Part shown: positions 7,346 to 15,205 of the stretch, one piece after another
Layout: the number at the start of each line of letters is the position of its first letter
Position numbering within the stretch: position 1 is the first letter of the stretch
Assembly (NCBI GenBank): GCA_024742755.1
Contig: JANSXW010000065.1
Span: forward strand, 1 to 32,621
Direction of reading: 5' to 3'
DNA length: 32,621 nt
From: a bacterium
GTDB taxonomy: Bacteria; Bacteroidota; Bacteroidia; Chitinophagales; Saprospiraceae
Made by a program: the position numbers and the translations under genes
Notes under the pieces: generated by a model
The model's database searches: none
The model's input: only the letters and a program-made list of their open reading frames with translations
Told to the model about the DNA's origin: nothing

Positions 7346-8115
7346 GAGCGGAATTCGATTTGAACGGTATCTTCTACATTAATCCCCAACAGGCTGCTGG
7401 CCTTGCCCATATTGATGGCAATTTCCAGTAAATCAGAGGAGTTGAACAGGCAAAGCGGCTCCCCGATCTCCACTTCGTGGTATTGGCGGCATAGCGTTCG
7501 GATAGGGTCGTTGCGTTTGAAGTAGAGGGCAAAAGACCGGTCTGCACCTACCTGTTCGAACAGGGAGCGGTTGATATTGGTGATCGCGTTGTCAAAGCTG
7601 TCCACAAAAATAACGGAGCCCCTGATTTGGGAAGGCCCGATGACCGGCTGAAGGGTGATGCGCTGCATGACCTCGGTTGTGGCGGCTCCCAGCTCAATAA
7701 GCGGCCGCCCCTGAGCTAAGTGCCCGATTGCCCGGGCGTAGATGCGTTCCAGCGACATTAGTTCCTCCGGCGCATACTCCAAAAGATGGTATTGGTTCGG
7801 TGCGTCCTCCGGGAAAATGAGCGAGAACAACCCATTGTCCGGTGCAATAAAGTAATGCCCGCGGTAGGCGGCTGCGAGAAACCTGGGCGTGCCCGAGGGG
7901 TAATCATTCACACTGATCAGATGGAGCGTGCCTTTGGGGAAGCTCTGCCAGGCATTCCGGAACAGGAAGGCAGCCTGCACGATATCGTAATTGCTCACCT
8001 GATGCGTGAGGTCAATCAACTGTGCGGAGGGCGCAGCGGTCAACAGCGCTCCTTTCAACTTGGGAAGGTCAAAGCCTTTGTCGCCGAAATCAGTGGTAAG
8101 CGTTACAAATGCCAT
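7342..8115 (-). CDS. SAM hydroxide adenosyltransferase (DUF62 family)
   Basis: 257 residues from the ATG at 8115. Family members hydrolyse S-adenosylmethionine to adenosine and methionine and are related to fluorinase and chlorinase. The N-terminal strand reads 'VTLTTDFGDKG'. The proposed catalytic triad of the hydrolases appears kept as Asp71 and Arg78 in 'NDYPSGTPR' and His132 in 'AIGHLAQG'. The ring-binding 'APDNGLFSLIF' follows at 91-101. The usual 'DPGVG' sequence is replaced by 'DYPSG', and the 'D-x-YV' after the first strand is changed, so this is a divergent member. The C-terminal barrel begins near 150 ('GPSQIRGSVIFVDSFDNAIT'). It is followed directly by the ABM gene. Confidence 0.85.
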   Translation of the reverse strand: MAFVTLTTDFGDKGFDLPKLKGALLTAAPSAQLIDLTHQVSNYDIVQAAFLFRNAWQSFPKGTLHLISVNDYPSGTPRFLAAAYRGHYFIAPDNGLFSLIFPEDAPNQYHLLEYAPEELMSLERIYARAIGHLAQGRPLIELGAATTEVMQRITLQPVIGPSQIRGSVIFVDSFDNAITNINRSLFEQVGADRSFALYFKRNDPIRTLCRQYHEVEIGEPLCLFNSSDLLEIAINMGKASSLLGINVEDTVQIEFRS

Positions 8116-8359
8116 AGGCTCAATGTGGAAATGAAGCGCTAAATTTAAAGGTAATGCGCTACTTATCCGAATTTTCCGGGCACACTCCTAAATTATTCCG
8201 GCCGGGGCAAAATTAACGTAATCTTGAAGCAAGAGGCGGCCCAAGGTTGAACTTTTATGAATATATTAGAGTTCTGAAAGCATTAATTCGAACTTGGCTA
8301 GGTTGCCTTCCTGATAAAGCGCAACGGGCAAGTTCTTCACCAAAAGGGATACCATTATA

Positions 8360-9406
8360 TTGAGTGAGATCATTTTAACTGTGGAAAGTGTCGACCTCGT
8401 CGAGCTGTACGGTGAAAACAACAAAAAGCTGAATCTGCTTCGGGAAGCCTTCCCATCTGTCACCATTACCTCCCGCGGCAGCAGCGTCAAGATGGCAGGT
8501 GACAAGAAAGATACGCAGAAAGCCAAGTCGAAATTCGAAATGATGGTCCGCCTGTTGCGGGAGCACAAAGAGCTGCCTATGCAAATGGTGCAGGACCTGA
8601 TCAACGGCAACAACCCATTCGAAGCACGGATCAGCAAGGAGAGCGCATCAAATAAGACCATCCTTCATGGCCGTAACGGGCGGCAGATCAAAGCCAAGAC
8701 CCACAACCAAAAGCGGCTCATTGAGGCGAGCGAAACGAATGATGTGGTTTTCGCTATCGGCCCTGCGGGTACCGGCAAAACCTATACCGCAGTAGCCCTT
8801 GCTGTAAAGGCGCTAAAAAACCGAATGGTCAAGAAAATCATCCTGACAAGGCCTGCCGTTGAAGCTGGCGAGAGCCTGGGCTTCCTTCCCGGCGACCTCA
8901 AGGAAAAGGTGGACCCTTACCTCCGCCCCCTTTACGATGCCCTGGACGATATGCTGCCTGCTGAAAAGCTACAGCAGTTCATGGCCAACCGGGTGATTGA
9001 AATTGCTCCCCTGGCCTTCATGCGCGGGCGTACGCTGGACAACGCTTTCATCATTCTGGATGAAGCGCAGAACTGTTCGACCGCCCAGCTCAAAATGTTC
9101 CTGACCCGCCTTGGCCCTTCGGCCAAGTGTATTATTACCGGAGATCTTTCTCAGGTGGATTTGCCCTTTCATCAGAAATCGGGCCTGCGCCGTTCCATTG
9201 ATTTGCTGGCAGGGCTCACCGGGATTGCCGCAATCAAATTGGATGCGGACGATGTGGTGCGCCACCGCCTGGTCAAGGAAATCATCCTGGCCTACGAACG
9301 GTCCGACGAAGAAATGCGCAAACGCCGCGAACAGCGCGAGCACGATAAAAAGAAAGAAGCAGAAAAAGAAACGGCCCAATCAAAGGCAACTGCTCAAGAA
9401 GAATAA
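8360..9406 (+). CDS. PhoH family ATPase/RNA helicase-like protein
   Basis: 348 residues if translation starts at the TTG at 8360. No in-frame ATG lies near; the next is at codon 45, inside the conserved N-terminal KH-like part, while the TTG gives the family's usual start 'SEIILTVESVDLVELYG'. Residues 1-90 form the KH-like module. The P-loop is 'GPAGTGKT' (134-141), followed by 'LTRPAVEAGESLGFLPGD' (161-178), Walker B 'FIILDEAQN' (229-237) and 'ITGDLSQVDLP'. The tail after about 315 is a run of Lys, Glu and Arg. PhoH proteins are cytosolic ATPases linked to RNA handling under stress. A short gene follows after 12 bases and then aroA. Confidence 0.92.
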   Translation: MSEIILTVESVDLVELYGENNKKLNLLREAFPSVTITSRGSSVKMAGDKKDTQKAKSKFEMMVRLLREHKELPMQMVQDLINGNNPFEARISKESASNKTILHGRNGRQIKAKTHNQKRLIEASETNDVVFAIGPAGTGKTYTAVALAVKALKNRMVKKIILTRPAVEAGESLGFLPGDLKEKVDPYLRPLYDALDDMLPAEKLQQFMANRVIEIAPLAFMRGRTLDNAFIILDEAQNCSTAQLKMFLTRLGPSAKCIITGDLSQVDLPFHQKSGLRRSIDLLAGLTGIAAIKLDADDVVRHRLVKEIILAYERSDEEMRKRREQREHDKKKEAEKETAQSKATAQEE

Positions 9407-9418
9407 CTGCATACAACG

Positions 9419-9595
9419 ATGAATTACCGAATTCGCATCAATAAAAAGAAAGAGGCTGCATTCCATAAAATGCTAAGTGCGCTGGAAGCACTTGGGGTGA
9501 TCCTGGAGTACGAGCGCCTGGATAAAGATGCTGGCGAAGACAAGAAAGATAAAGCCGAGGAAGTGGCAGATCAGTACCGCGATTTGGTAGATTAG
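9419..9595 (+). CDS. Small hypothetical protein between phoH and aroA
   Basis: 58 residues, ATG at 9419, TAG at 9593-9595. It begins 12 bases after the phoH stop, in the same direction. The sequence starts MNYRIRINKKKEAAFHKML, continues 'SALEALGVILEYERL', and ends in a charged stretch 'DKDAGEDKKDKAEEVADQY'. It is predicted to be helical, with no signal peptide or membrane span. I do not recognise the family. The close spacing after phoH, protein-like composition and clean frame support a real gene; an antisense frame over the same bases looks like a shadow. Confidence 0.6.
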   Translation: MNYRIRINKKKEAAFHKMLSALEALGVILEYERLDKDAGEDKKDKAEEVADQYRDLVD

Positions 9596-9660
9596 CGCTT
9601 CTAAATTCTGAGGTTTTCAGGTTTTTTCTCATTTTGTCGCCCTTTAGAGTTATCCTGACT

Positions 9661-10899
9661 ATGACACTTACTTTAAGCAGGCCTGAGGGCACACTTACCG
9701 GGGAAATTACCCTGGCCGGTTCTAAAAGCATTAGCAACCGGGCACTGATTATCAGAGCGCTGAGCGGCGCCGATTTCCCTATTCACAAATTGGCCAATGC
9801 CAAGGATACCGTATTGTTGGAGGCATTATTGCAATCCGCTGACGATACCCTTGATGCCGGTGCCGCCGGGACGACCTTCCGGTTCCTCACCGCTTATCTG
9901 TCCATGCAGCCCGGCGAGCAGGTGCTTACCGGTACGGAACGGATGAAGCAACGGCCTATCGGTGTTTTGGTGGATGCGCTGCGGAAGCTCGGCGCCAAAA
10001 TTGACTACCTCGAGCAACAGGGTTATCCGCCCCTGCGGATAGGCCCTCCCGATGGGTTTGGCAAAACCAATACCCTGTCCATCGCCGCAAATACCAGCAG
10101 TCAGTATATTTCTGCCTTGCTCATGCTGGCGCCAACCCTTCCGGAAGGGCTACGGCTGCAACTCGAAGGCGAGATCGTCTCCCGCCCTTATATCGAAATG
10201 ACCCTCTCCCTAATGAACTACTTTGGTGTAAGCCATCGGTGGGAGGGGCAGGCTATTATCGTGCCGCCTCAGTCCTATGTGGGCAAGCCTTTCACCGTGG
10301 AAGCAGACTGGTCGGCTGCCTCTTACTACTATGCTATGGCTGCTATTGTACCGGAGGCTGATCTTCGCCTGAATGGCCTGTTCCGGGAGAGCGTGCAGGG
10401 CGATGCCGTCCTTTCCGAAATGATGACCGAATTTGGGGTGGAAACCCACTTTGACGAGACAGGCGTCCGGCTGAAAAAGTCAGCAGATGCGGTGGTGCCG
10501 GACGAGTTTACCTGGGATTTCCTGAAATGCCCCGACCTGGCACAAACCCTTGCCGTATGCTGTGCTGCAGTGGGGACAAGCGGTACGTTCTGTGGCCTGG
10601 AAACCCTTCGCATTAAAGAAACCGACCGCATCCTGGCGCTTCAGCAGGAACTGCAAAAGGTCAACGCCAACCTTATCGAACTGCCCCCCACCGGAGAACG
10701 CACCTACTTTCAGACACAGGGCAAAACGCTTTTCGCTTCCACTCCAACTTTTGCCACCTATGAAGACCACCGGATGGCGATGGCTTTTGCGCCCCTGGCA
10801 ATACAGCATCCTATTGAAATCGAAGAACCGGATGTGGTTGTCAAGTCTTACCCGGACTTTTGGAAAGACCTGCAGAAGATAGGTTTCGAAGTAGCCTGA
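9661..10899 (+). CDS. aroA: 3-phosphoshikimate 1-carboxyvinyltransferase (EPSP synthase)
   Basis: 412 residues from the ATG at 9661; an in-frame TTG 27 bases upstream would only add a non-conserved leader. It joins shikimate-3-phosphate and PEP in step six of the chorismate pathway. Visible motifs are 'SKSISNRALI' (21-30), which binds both substrates, 'AAGTTFRFLTA' in place of the common NAGTAMR loop, 'LKCPDLAQTLAV', 'RIKETDRI' and 'YEDHRMAMAFAPLA'. The Bacteroidota enzymes commonly have this divergent Gly-rich loop. It lies 65 bases downstream of the small ORF after phoH and ends two bases before a strong palindromic terminator. Confidence 0.95.
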   Translation: MTLTLSRPEGTLTGEITLAGSKSISNRALIIRALSGADFPIHKLANAKDTVLLEALLQSADDTLDAGAAGTTFRFLTAYLSMQPGEQVLTGTERMKQRPIGVLVDALRKLGAKIDYLEQQGYPPLRIGPPDGFGKTNTLSIAANTSSQYISALLMLAPTLPEGLRLQLEGEIVSRPYIEMTLSLMNYFGVSHRWEGQAIIVPPQSYVGKPFTVEADWSAASYYYAMAAIVPEADLRLNGLFRESVQGDAVLSEMMTEFGVETHFDETGVRLKKSADAVVPDEFTWDFLKCPDLAQTLAVCCAAVGTSGTFCGLETLRIKETDRILALQQELQKVNANLIELPPTGERTYFQTQGKTLFASTPTFATYEDHRMAMAFAPLAIQHPIEIEEPDVVVKSYPDFWKDLQKIGFEVA

Positions 10900-10900
10900 A

Positions 10901-10942
10901 AATTAAAAAGCCGGTTGAACATGTTCAACCGGCTTTTTAATT
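10901..10942. terminator. 42 bp perfect palindrome, bidirectional terminator
   Basis: The 20-base arms at 10901-10920 and 10923-10942 are exact complements around AT, so the whole 42 bases read the same on both strands. The core is AAAAAGCCGGTTGAAC and its complement, giving a G+C stem with a U tract in each direction. It starts two bases after the aroA stop, and its right end includes the first two bases of the stop codon of the convergent OmpA-like gene. Confidence 0.9.
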
Positions 10943-12146
10943 ATCCATCAGAGGCAATATCCAGGATTTTTATCTCCACCCTTTGGTTCTGTTTTCGCCC
11001 GTAGGCGGTCTTGTTAGAGGCAATCGGCTTGGTTTTGCCATAGCCTTTGTACTGGAGCCGGTCGCGGTTAATGCCCCTGTTGATGAGGTATTCTGCAACT
11101 GACTTAGCCCGGGCAGTAGACAATTTAAAACAGTAATCATCTGGCGGAAGGTCATTCGTGTGCCCCCCAATTTCGATGGCTACATCCTTATTTGTTTTTA
11201 GGAATTCAAATACTTCATTTAGTACATCCCTGGAGTCGCTGGTAATGCTGGAGCTGTCAGCGGGGAAGTATAGCTTATCAAGGGTAATGATTTTGCCTTT
11301 CTCCATCTCGGAGCGCTTTACCCCTGCAATGGTGGGCTCCGGTTTTGGAGGCTTCACTTGCTGCGGTTGAGGTTTGGGGTCCGGCTCAGTAGCGGGCTTT
11401 GGATCTGCTTCAGGAGTGTCTGCAGGGATATTGCTTGCTATTGGCTCCGTGGTTAAGACTTCCTCAGAGGGCTGCTCCACTTCCGGTAGTTCCTGAGGGG
11501 CCTCCGGGATTTCTTCAGAACAGGGTATAGGGGTAATTGCTGAGGCGTTGTCTACCAGTACATTTCCATTGTAGGGAAACAGAGTGGGGGTTTCGTAAAA
11601 GGCCTCTATCAGAATGTGTGAGTAGGCTTGCCTGGGCTCGAACTTAAAGTTGTACTGCATCCACTGTGAGGCTTTGATCAGGCCGGTTTCATCCAGCAGG
11701 ACAGACCGGTCGCAATTGCTGCTGAACCCACCATAAATCCGGAGCTTAACCGGTTGATTAAAGTTGGTGCGCTGCTCTGTCGTGCGGCTGATGCTTACGT
11801 AGTAAGGCGAGCGGGCCAGGTGGAGGCTGAATTCGTAACAGATGCCCGGCTTCATGGGGCTGCTCAGCTTTTGGGTTACCGCTTCGTAAGTTTCATTATC
11901 GCGAACCACCATGCCCAGATAGGTCGACCCGTCCGTTGCCGGGTACGTCACGGCAAAATCACCGCTGGGCTGCGTATCAGGAGGGGATTCGCCGGCAAAA
12001 CCACAATCCTGCCATCCGACGGGTGGATGGCTGTGGCGGGGAAAGTCTTCAAAGGAGGGGTTGTTGAGATAAATAGCTCCCTGGCTCGTTCCTAAAACGA
12101 CCGAACTGAGCAGCAGGGCGAAGGACAGAAAATGTTGTTTCCTCAT
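10941..12146 (-). CDS. OmpA family outer membrane protein with N-terminal jelly-roll-like domain
   Basis: 401 residues from the ATG at 12146, with a signal peptide (MRKQHFLSFALLLSSVVLG). Residues ~25-210 are beta-rich, opening with 'AIYLNNPSFEDFPRHS' and 'WQDCGF'; this 'N-x-SFE' opening is typical of carbohydrate-binding-like jelly-roll modules in Bacteroidota. A Pro/Glu/Thr-rich linker covers about 211-275. The C-terminal OmpA/MotB peptidoglycan-binding domain (about 285-398) has 'LYFPADSSSIT', 'EIGGHTND', 'LSTARAKSVAEYLINRGI' and 'GRKQNQRVEI'. It probably ties the outer membrane to peptidoglycan while exposing a binding module. The stop codon lies at the right end of the palindromic terminator. 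Confidence 0.88.
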   Translation of the reverse strand: MRKQHFLSFALLLSSVVLGTSQGAIYLNNPSFEDFPRHSHPPVGWQDCGFAGESPPDTQPSGDFAVTYPATDGSTYLGMVVRDNETYEAVTQKLSSPMKPGICYEFSLHLARSPYYVSISRTTEQRTNFNQPVKLRIYGGFSSNCDRSVLLDETGLIKASQWMQYNFKFEPRQAYSHILIEAFYETPTLFPYNGNVLVDNASAITPIPCSEEIPEAPQELPEVEQPSEEVLTTEPIASNIPADTPEADPKPATEPDPKPQPQQVKPPKPEPTIAGVKRSEMEKGKIITLDKLYFPADSSSITSDSRDVLNEVFEFLKTNKDVAIEIGGHTNDLPPDDYCFKLSTARAKSVAEYLINRGINRDRLQYKGYGKTKPIASNKTAYGRKQNQRVEIKILDIASDG

Positions 12147-12354
12147 GTGATGAATTTTGTCTTAAGCTATCGGGCGGATTCCTAAACGTTGCGTGTTGAT
12201 CTGGTTATTGAGTAAAAATAAGGGAATCTGTCAATTGTTGCACTTAAATCCGAAATATGGCAACATATGCTCCGCGAATAACGAAGAAAAACAGATTTTT
12301 AGCATAAATGTGCCCGAAAATCGCTTGCTGAGGCGGTAACTGCGAAGGGAGGAA

Positions 12355-12387
12355 GCCGGCAGCAATGCCAATGGCGCTGCTGCCGGC
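12355..12387 (-). terminator. Hairpin downstream of the acyl-CoA dehydrogenase gene
   Basis: Fifteen-base arms (12355-12369 and 12373-12387) pair with one mismatch around a three-base loop, making a very stable G+C stem nine bases beyond the minus-strand gene end. The sequence beyond on the minus strand is TTCCTCCCTTC, only moderately U-rich, so it may act as a 3' stabiliser as much as a terminator. Confidence 0.5.
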
Positions 12388-12395
12388 AGCCTGTT

Positions 12396-13619
12396 TTAGC
12401 TAAAGGCATTCAGGCCGGTAACATCATGGCCTGTGATGAGCAGGTGAATGTCATGGGTGCCTTCATAGGTCAGCACCGTCTCCAGGTTCATCATGTGGCG
12501 CATGACCGGGTACTCGTTGGTGATGCCCATGCCGCCGTGGATTTGGCGGGCCTCCCGTGCCACTTCCAGTGCCATGTGTACGTTGTTGCGCTTGGCCATC
12601 GAAATCTGCGCCGGCGTAACTTTGCCTTCATTGGCAAGGGTGCCTAAACGCCAGGCCAGCAGCTGGGCTTTGGTGATTTCGGTAATCATTTCCGCCAGTT
12701 TCTTTTGCGTCAGCTGGAAACCGCCAATCGGGCGGCCAAACTGCTCGCGCTCCAGGGAGTAGCGCAACGCAGAATCATAACAGTCCATTGCAGCGCCGAT
12801 CGCGCCCCAGGCAATACCAAAGCGGGCCTTAGACAGGCAGGACAGCGGGCCGCGCAGGCCTTTGATGTCCGGGAAAACGTTCGCTTTAGGCACCCGTACG
12901 TCCTCAAACACCAGCTCGCCGGTGATGGAAGCCCGCAGGGACCATTTGCCGTGGATTTCCGGTGCAGAGAAGCCGGGCATGTCTTTCTCAACGACCATGC
13001 CGCGGATTTTGCCTTCTTCATCCTTCGCCCACACCACAGCGATATCCGCCACAGGGGAGTTGGTGATCCACATTTTGGCGCCATTCAGGATGTAGGCATC
13101 GCCGTCGTCCTTGATATTGGTCACCATACCGCCCGGGTTGGAGCCATGGTCGGGCTCTGTCAGGCCAAAGCAGCCGATGAACTCGCCACTGCCAAGCTTA
13201 GGCAGGTACTTGCGCTTTTGTTCTTCAGAGGCGTATTTCCAAATTGGGTACATGACGAGCGACCCCTGTACAGAGGCCATGGAACGAATGCCGGAGTCGC
13301 CCCGCTCCAGTTCCTGCATGATCAGGCCGTAGGCGATTTCGTCCATTCCGCCACCCCCGTACTCTGCCGGGATGTTGGGCCCGAAGGCACCGATTTCCGC
13401 CAGGCCTTTGTAGAGGTGCTGAGGGCATTCCGCGCGTTCTGCGTACTCCTCGATGATCGGGCTGACTTCCTGCTTTACCCAGGTGCGGACGGCATCGCGC
13501 GCCAGCAGGTGGTCATCATGCAGCAAATCATCCAGCATGTAGTAATCGTGGCCCTGAAAGCGGTCTTCGCGGGCTTTTTTTTCTATAGTGCCGTTAGGGG
13601 CATGTCCATTGCTATGCAT
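12396..13619 (-). CDS. Acyl-CoA dehydrogenase, glutaryl-CoA dehydrogenase type
   Basis: 407 residues from the ATG at 13619; an in-frame TTG at 13652 is less likely. The flavoprotein oxidises and decarboxylates glutaryl-CoA to crotonyl-CoA in lysine and tryptophan breakdown. The closest remembered family is GcdH: 'GDSGIRSMASVQGSLVM', 'GCFGLTEPDHGSNPG', 'WITNSPVADIAVVWAKDE', 'GKWSLRASITGE', 'ARFGIAWGAIGAA', 'REQFGRPIGGFQLTQKKLA' and the C-terminal 'TYEGTHDIHLLITG'. The catalytic base is predicted to be Glu386 in that last motif. The first ~25 residues are polar and not conserved. It is divergently arranged with folB. Confidence 0.88.
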   Translation of the reverse strand: MHSNGHAPNGTIEKKAREDRFQGHDYYMLDDLLHDDHLLARDAVRTWVKQEVSPIIEEYAERAECPQHLYKGLAEIGAFGPNIPAEYGGGGMDEIAYGLIMQELERGDSGIRSMASVQGSLVMYPIWKYASEEQKRKYLPKLGSGEFIGCFGLTEPDHGSNPGGMVTNIKDDGDAYILNGAKMWITNSPVADIAVVWAKDEEGKIRGMVVEKDMPGFSAPEIHGKWSLRASITGELVFEDVRVPKANVFPDIKGLRGPLSCLSKARFGIAWGAIGAAMDCYDSALRYSLEREQFGRPIGGFQLTQKKLAEMITEITKAQLLAWRLGTLANEGKVTPAQISMAKRNNVHMALEVAREARQIHGGMGITNEYPVMRHMMNLETVLTYEGTHDIHLLITGHDVTGLNAFS

Positions 13620-13775
13620 AAAAAAATCTTTTATTTGGCTAAGTAGCCTCAAAGGTAATCATTTAGGGGTTTCCGCACCACCGTCTTACCTGGTTGCTAC
13701 GTTTTTTTGACAACAGAGGTTCACCCAAAGGCTTCCCCAAAAACAAAATGCACAACTGGTTTTGTTCCACTACTA

Positions 13776-13808
13776 ATTGTAATTTGAAGCAGCAGGAACC
13801 TATTTTTG
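13776..13808 (+). promoter_or_regulatory. Candidate Bacteroidota housekeeping promoter for folB
   Basis: TATTTTTG at 13801-13808 fits the Bacteroidota -7 consensus TAnnTTTG exactly. An ATTG at 13776-13779 lies 21 bases upstream as a partial -33 element. The folB ATG follows 16 bases later, so the leader would be very short. Motif match only. Confidence 0.35.
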
Positions 13809-13824
13809 ACCAAAATGAATCATC

Positions 13825-14262
13825 ATGGCCACTATTGCACTCGAAGGCGTACGCTTTTTTGCCCGGCACGGGTACTACGAAGAGGAACAGGAACTGGGCA
13901 ATACCTTTGTGCTCGACGTGATTGTCAACGCAGATGCCGAACAGGCCGCTGCGACCGACGAGCTATATGAAGAAGTGGAGGAAGAAGAAATCGAGGAAGA
14001 CGAGCCCGCTGCCACCACCGTCAACTATGAATTGCTTTACTTCATTTGCCAGATGGAAATGAAGACGCCGGCCAAGCTGCTGGAGACCGTTGTGGAACGG
14101 GTGGCCGACCGGATCCGTGCTTTTGAAAATGTCACCGGGTACCTCATCCGCTTGCGTAAGCTGAACCCTCCTTTGGGCGGGCAGGTGCAGAGTGCCTGGG
14201 TGATGACCATGGGCGGCGACATGGACCTTTCTTACCTGCAGCTGGTAAAAAAACTAAAATAA
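13825..14262 (+). CDS. folB: Dihydroneopterin aldolase with acidic insertion
   Basis: 145 residues from the ATG at 13825; ordinary FolB is about 120. The enzyme cleaves 7,8-dihydroneopterin to 6-hydroxymethyl-dihydropterin for folate synthesis. Conserved parts are 'LEGVRFFARHGYYEEEQELG' (6-25), with Glu21 matching the active-site Glu before the Gly, 'TTVNYELLYFICQM' (64-77), 'LLETVVERVADRI' (85-97, pterin-binding Glu87) and 'RLRKLNPPLGG' (109-119, catalytic Lys112). Between 'ATDEL' and 'TVNYE' lies an extra stretch of about 16 residues, mostly Glu/Asp (48-63), at the edge of the substrate loop. The active-site residues are intact, so it should be functional. A DUF4197 gene follows 69 bases later. 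Confidence 0.85.
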   Translation: MATIALEGVRFFARHGYYEEEQELGNTFVLDVIVNADAEQAAATDELYEEVEEEEIEEDEPAATTVNYELLYFICQMEMKTPAKLLETVVERVADRIRAFENVTGYLIRLRKLNPPLGGQVQSAWVMTMGGDMDLSYLQLVKKLK

Positions 14263-14331
14263 CCAAACTTAACGACGGGGTCATGCCGTTACTTTCTGGA
14301 CAACCCTTTCGTCACAAGTCAAAAAACAACA

Positions 14332-15069
14332 ATGAACCGGACTACTATTGTGCGACAACTAACCGTAATGCTGCTGGGGGCTTCCCTTTTTATCGGTTGT
14401 ACCAGCCAGCAAATTCAATCTACCCTGGACACCCTTGCTAATGCCGGCGGTGGCGGGCTCACCAATGAAGAGATTGGTAAAGGCCTGAAACAAGCCCTTG
14501 AATTTGGAATCTCCGAGGGGGCGCAGCGCCTGTCTCAGGAAAATGGCTACTATAAGAGCCCCTACAAAATACTATTGCCCGAAGAAGCCCGAAAAGTAGC
14601 GGACCGCCTTCAGAATGTGCCCGGCTTCAATCAGGTGGAAGAAATCATTCTTGAAAAAATCAACCGTGGTGCTGAAGATGCCGCTGCCAAAGCCAAGCCG
14701 ATCTTTGTGGATGCCATCCGCAGCATGACTTTCCGCGATGCACTGGACATCCTTACCGGCGATGATGACGCGGCCACTGCCTACCTCAACCGCGTGACCT
14801 ACACTAAGCTGTATGACGAATTCAACCCCGTAATCGTAAACTCGCTGGACAAATTTAACGCCCGCCAATATTGGGGAGATGCTGTGAATGCCTACAACAA
14901 AATCCCATTTGTGGACAAAGCAGATCCCGATTTGGACGACTATGTGACGCGTCAGGCGCTGGCAGGGCTGTTTGATATGGTCGAGAAAAAGGAGCGGGAT
15001 ATCCGCAATAACGTAAGTGCCCGGACCACGGATCTGCTGAAGCGGGTCTTCGCGCGGCAGGATGGATAA
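14332..15069 (+). CDS. DUF4197 family lipoprotein
   Basis: 245 residues from the ATG at 14332. A signal segment ends in 'LFIGCTSQQ', so Cys23 is a likely lipidation site. The body has DUF4197 features: 'GLTNEEIGKGLKQALEFGIS' and 'GAQRLSQENGYYKSPYKILL', then 'MTFRDALDILTGDDDAATAY' and 'YDEFNPVIVNSLDKF', with 'LDDYVTRQALAGLFDMVEKKE' near the end. The domain is widespread in Bacteroidota and Proteobacteria and has no assigned activity. The protein is expected on the periplasmic face of a membrane. Confidence 0.85.
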   Translation: MNRTTIVRQLTVMLLGASLFIGCTSQQIQSTLDTLANAGGGGLTNEEIGKGLKQALEFGISEGAQRLSQENGYYKSPYKILLPEEARKVADRLQNVPGFNQVEEIILEKINRGAEDAAAKAKPIFVDAIRSMTFRDALDILTGDDDAATAYLNRVTYTKLYDEFNPVIVNSLDKFNARQYWGDAVNAYNKIPFVDKADPDLDDYVTRQALAGLFDMVEKKERDIRNNVSARTTDLLKRVFARQDG

Positions 15070-15076
15070 TCGCAAC

Positions 15077-15104
15077 AAAAAAAGCCCGCCACAAGGGGCG
15101 GGCT
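15077..15104 (-). terminator. Terminator of the baeRF-like gene (minus strand)
   Basis: Eight-base arms at 15083-15090 and 15097-15104 form a G+C stem with a six-base loop. Read on the minus strand the stem runs straight into seven T's (complement of 15077-15083). It lies between the convergent DUF4197 and baeRF-like genes; without a T tract on the plus strand it acts mainly on the minus transcript. Confidence 0.7.
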
Positions 15105-15205
15105 CCACTGGCTTAAATGCCAGCTCTGGATTCGAGATTTGGACAAGTTAATGCCCCGAAACTAATGGCAAGCTCATCCGTGTGGATGGGCTGTACAAAC
15201 CAAAA

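Noticed and set aside
8266-8380. Minus-strand short frame ending in LPVALYQEGNLAKFELML between the DUF62 and phoH genes
   Set aside because: The peptide looks protein-like, but the frame is short and its longer form runs antisense into phoH; no independent support for a gene or a gene remnant.
12705-13646. 313-codon plus-strand frame opposite the acyl-CoA dehydrogenase
   Set aside because: No recognisable domain; it mirrors codon bias of the real minus-strand gene, which shows all glutaryl-CoA dehydrogenase motifs.
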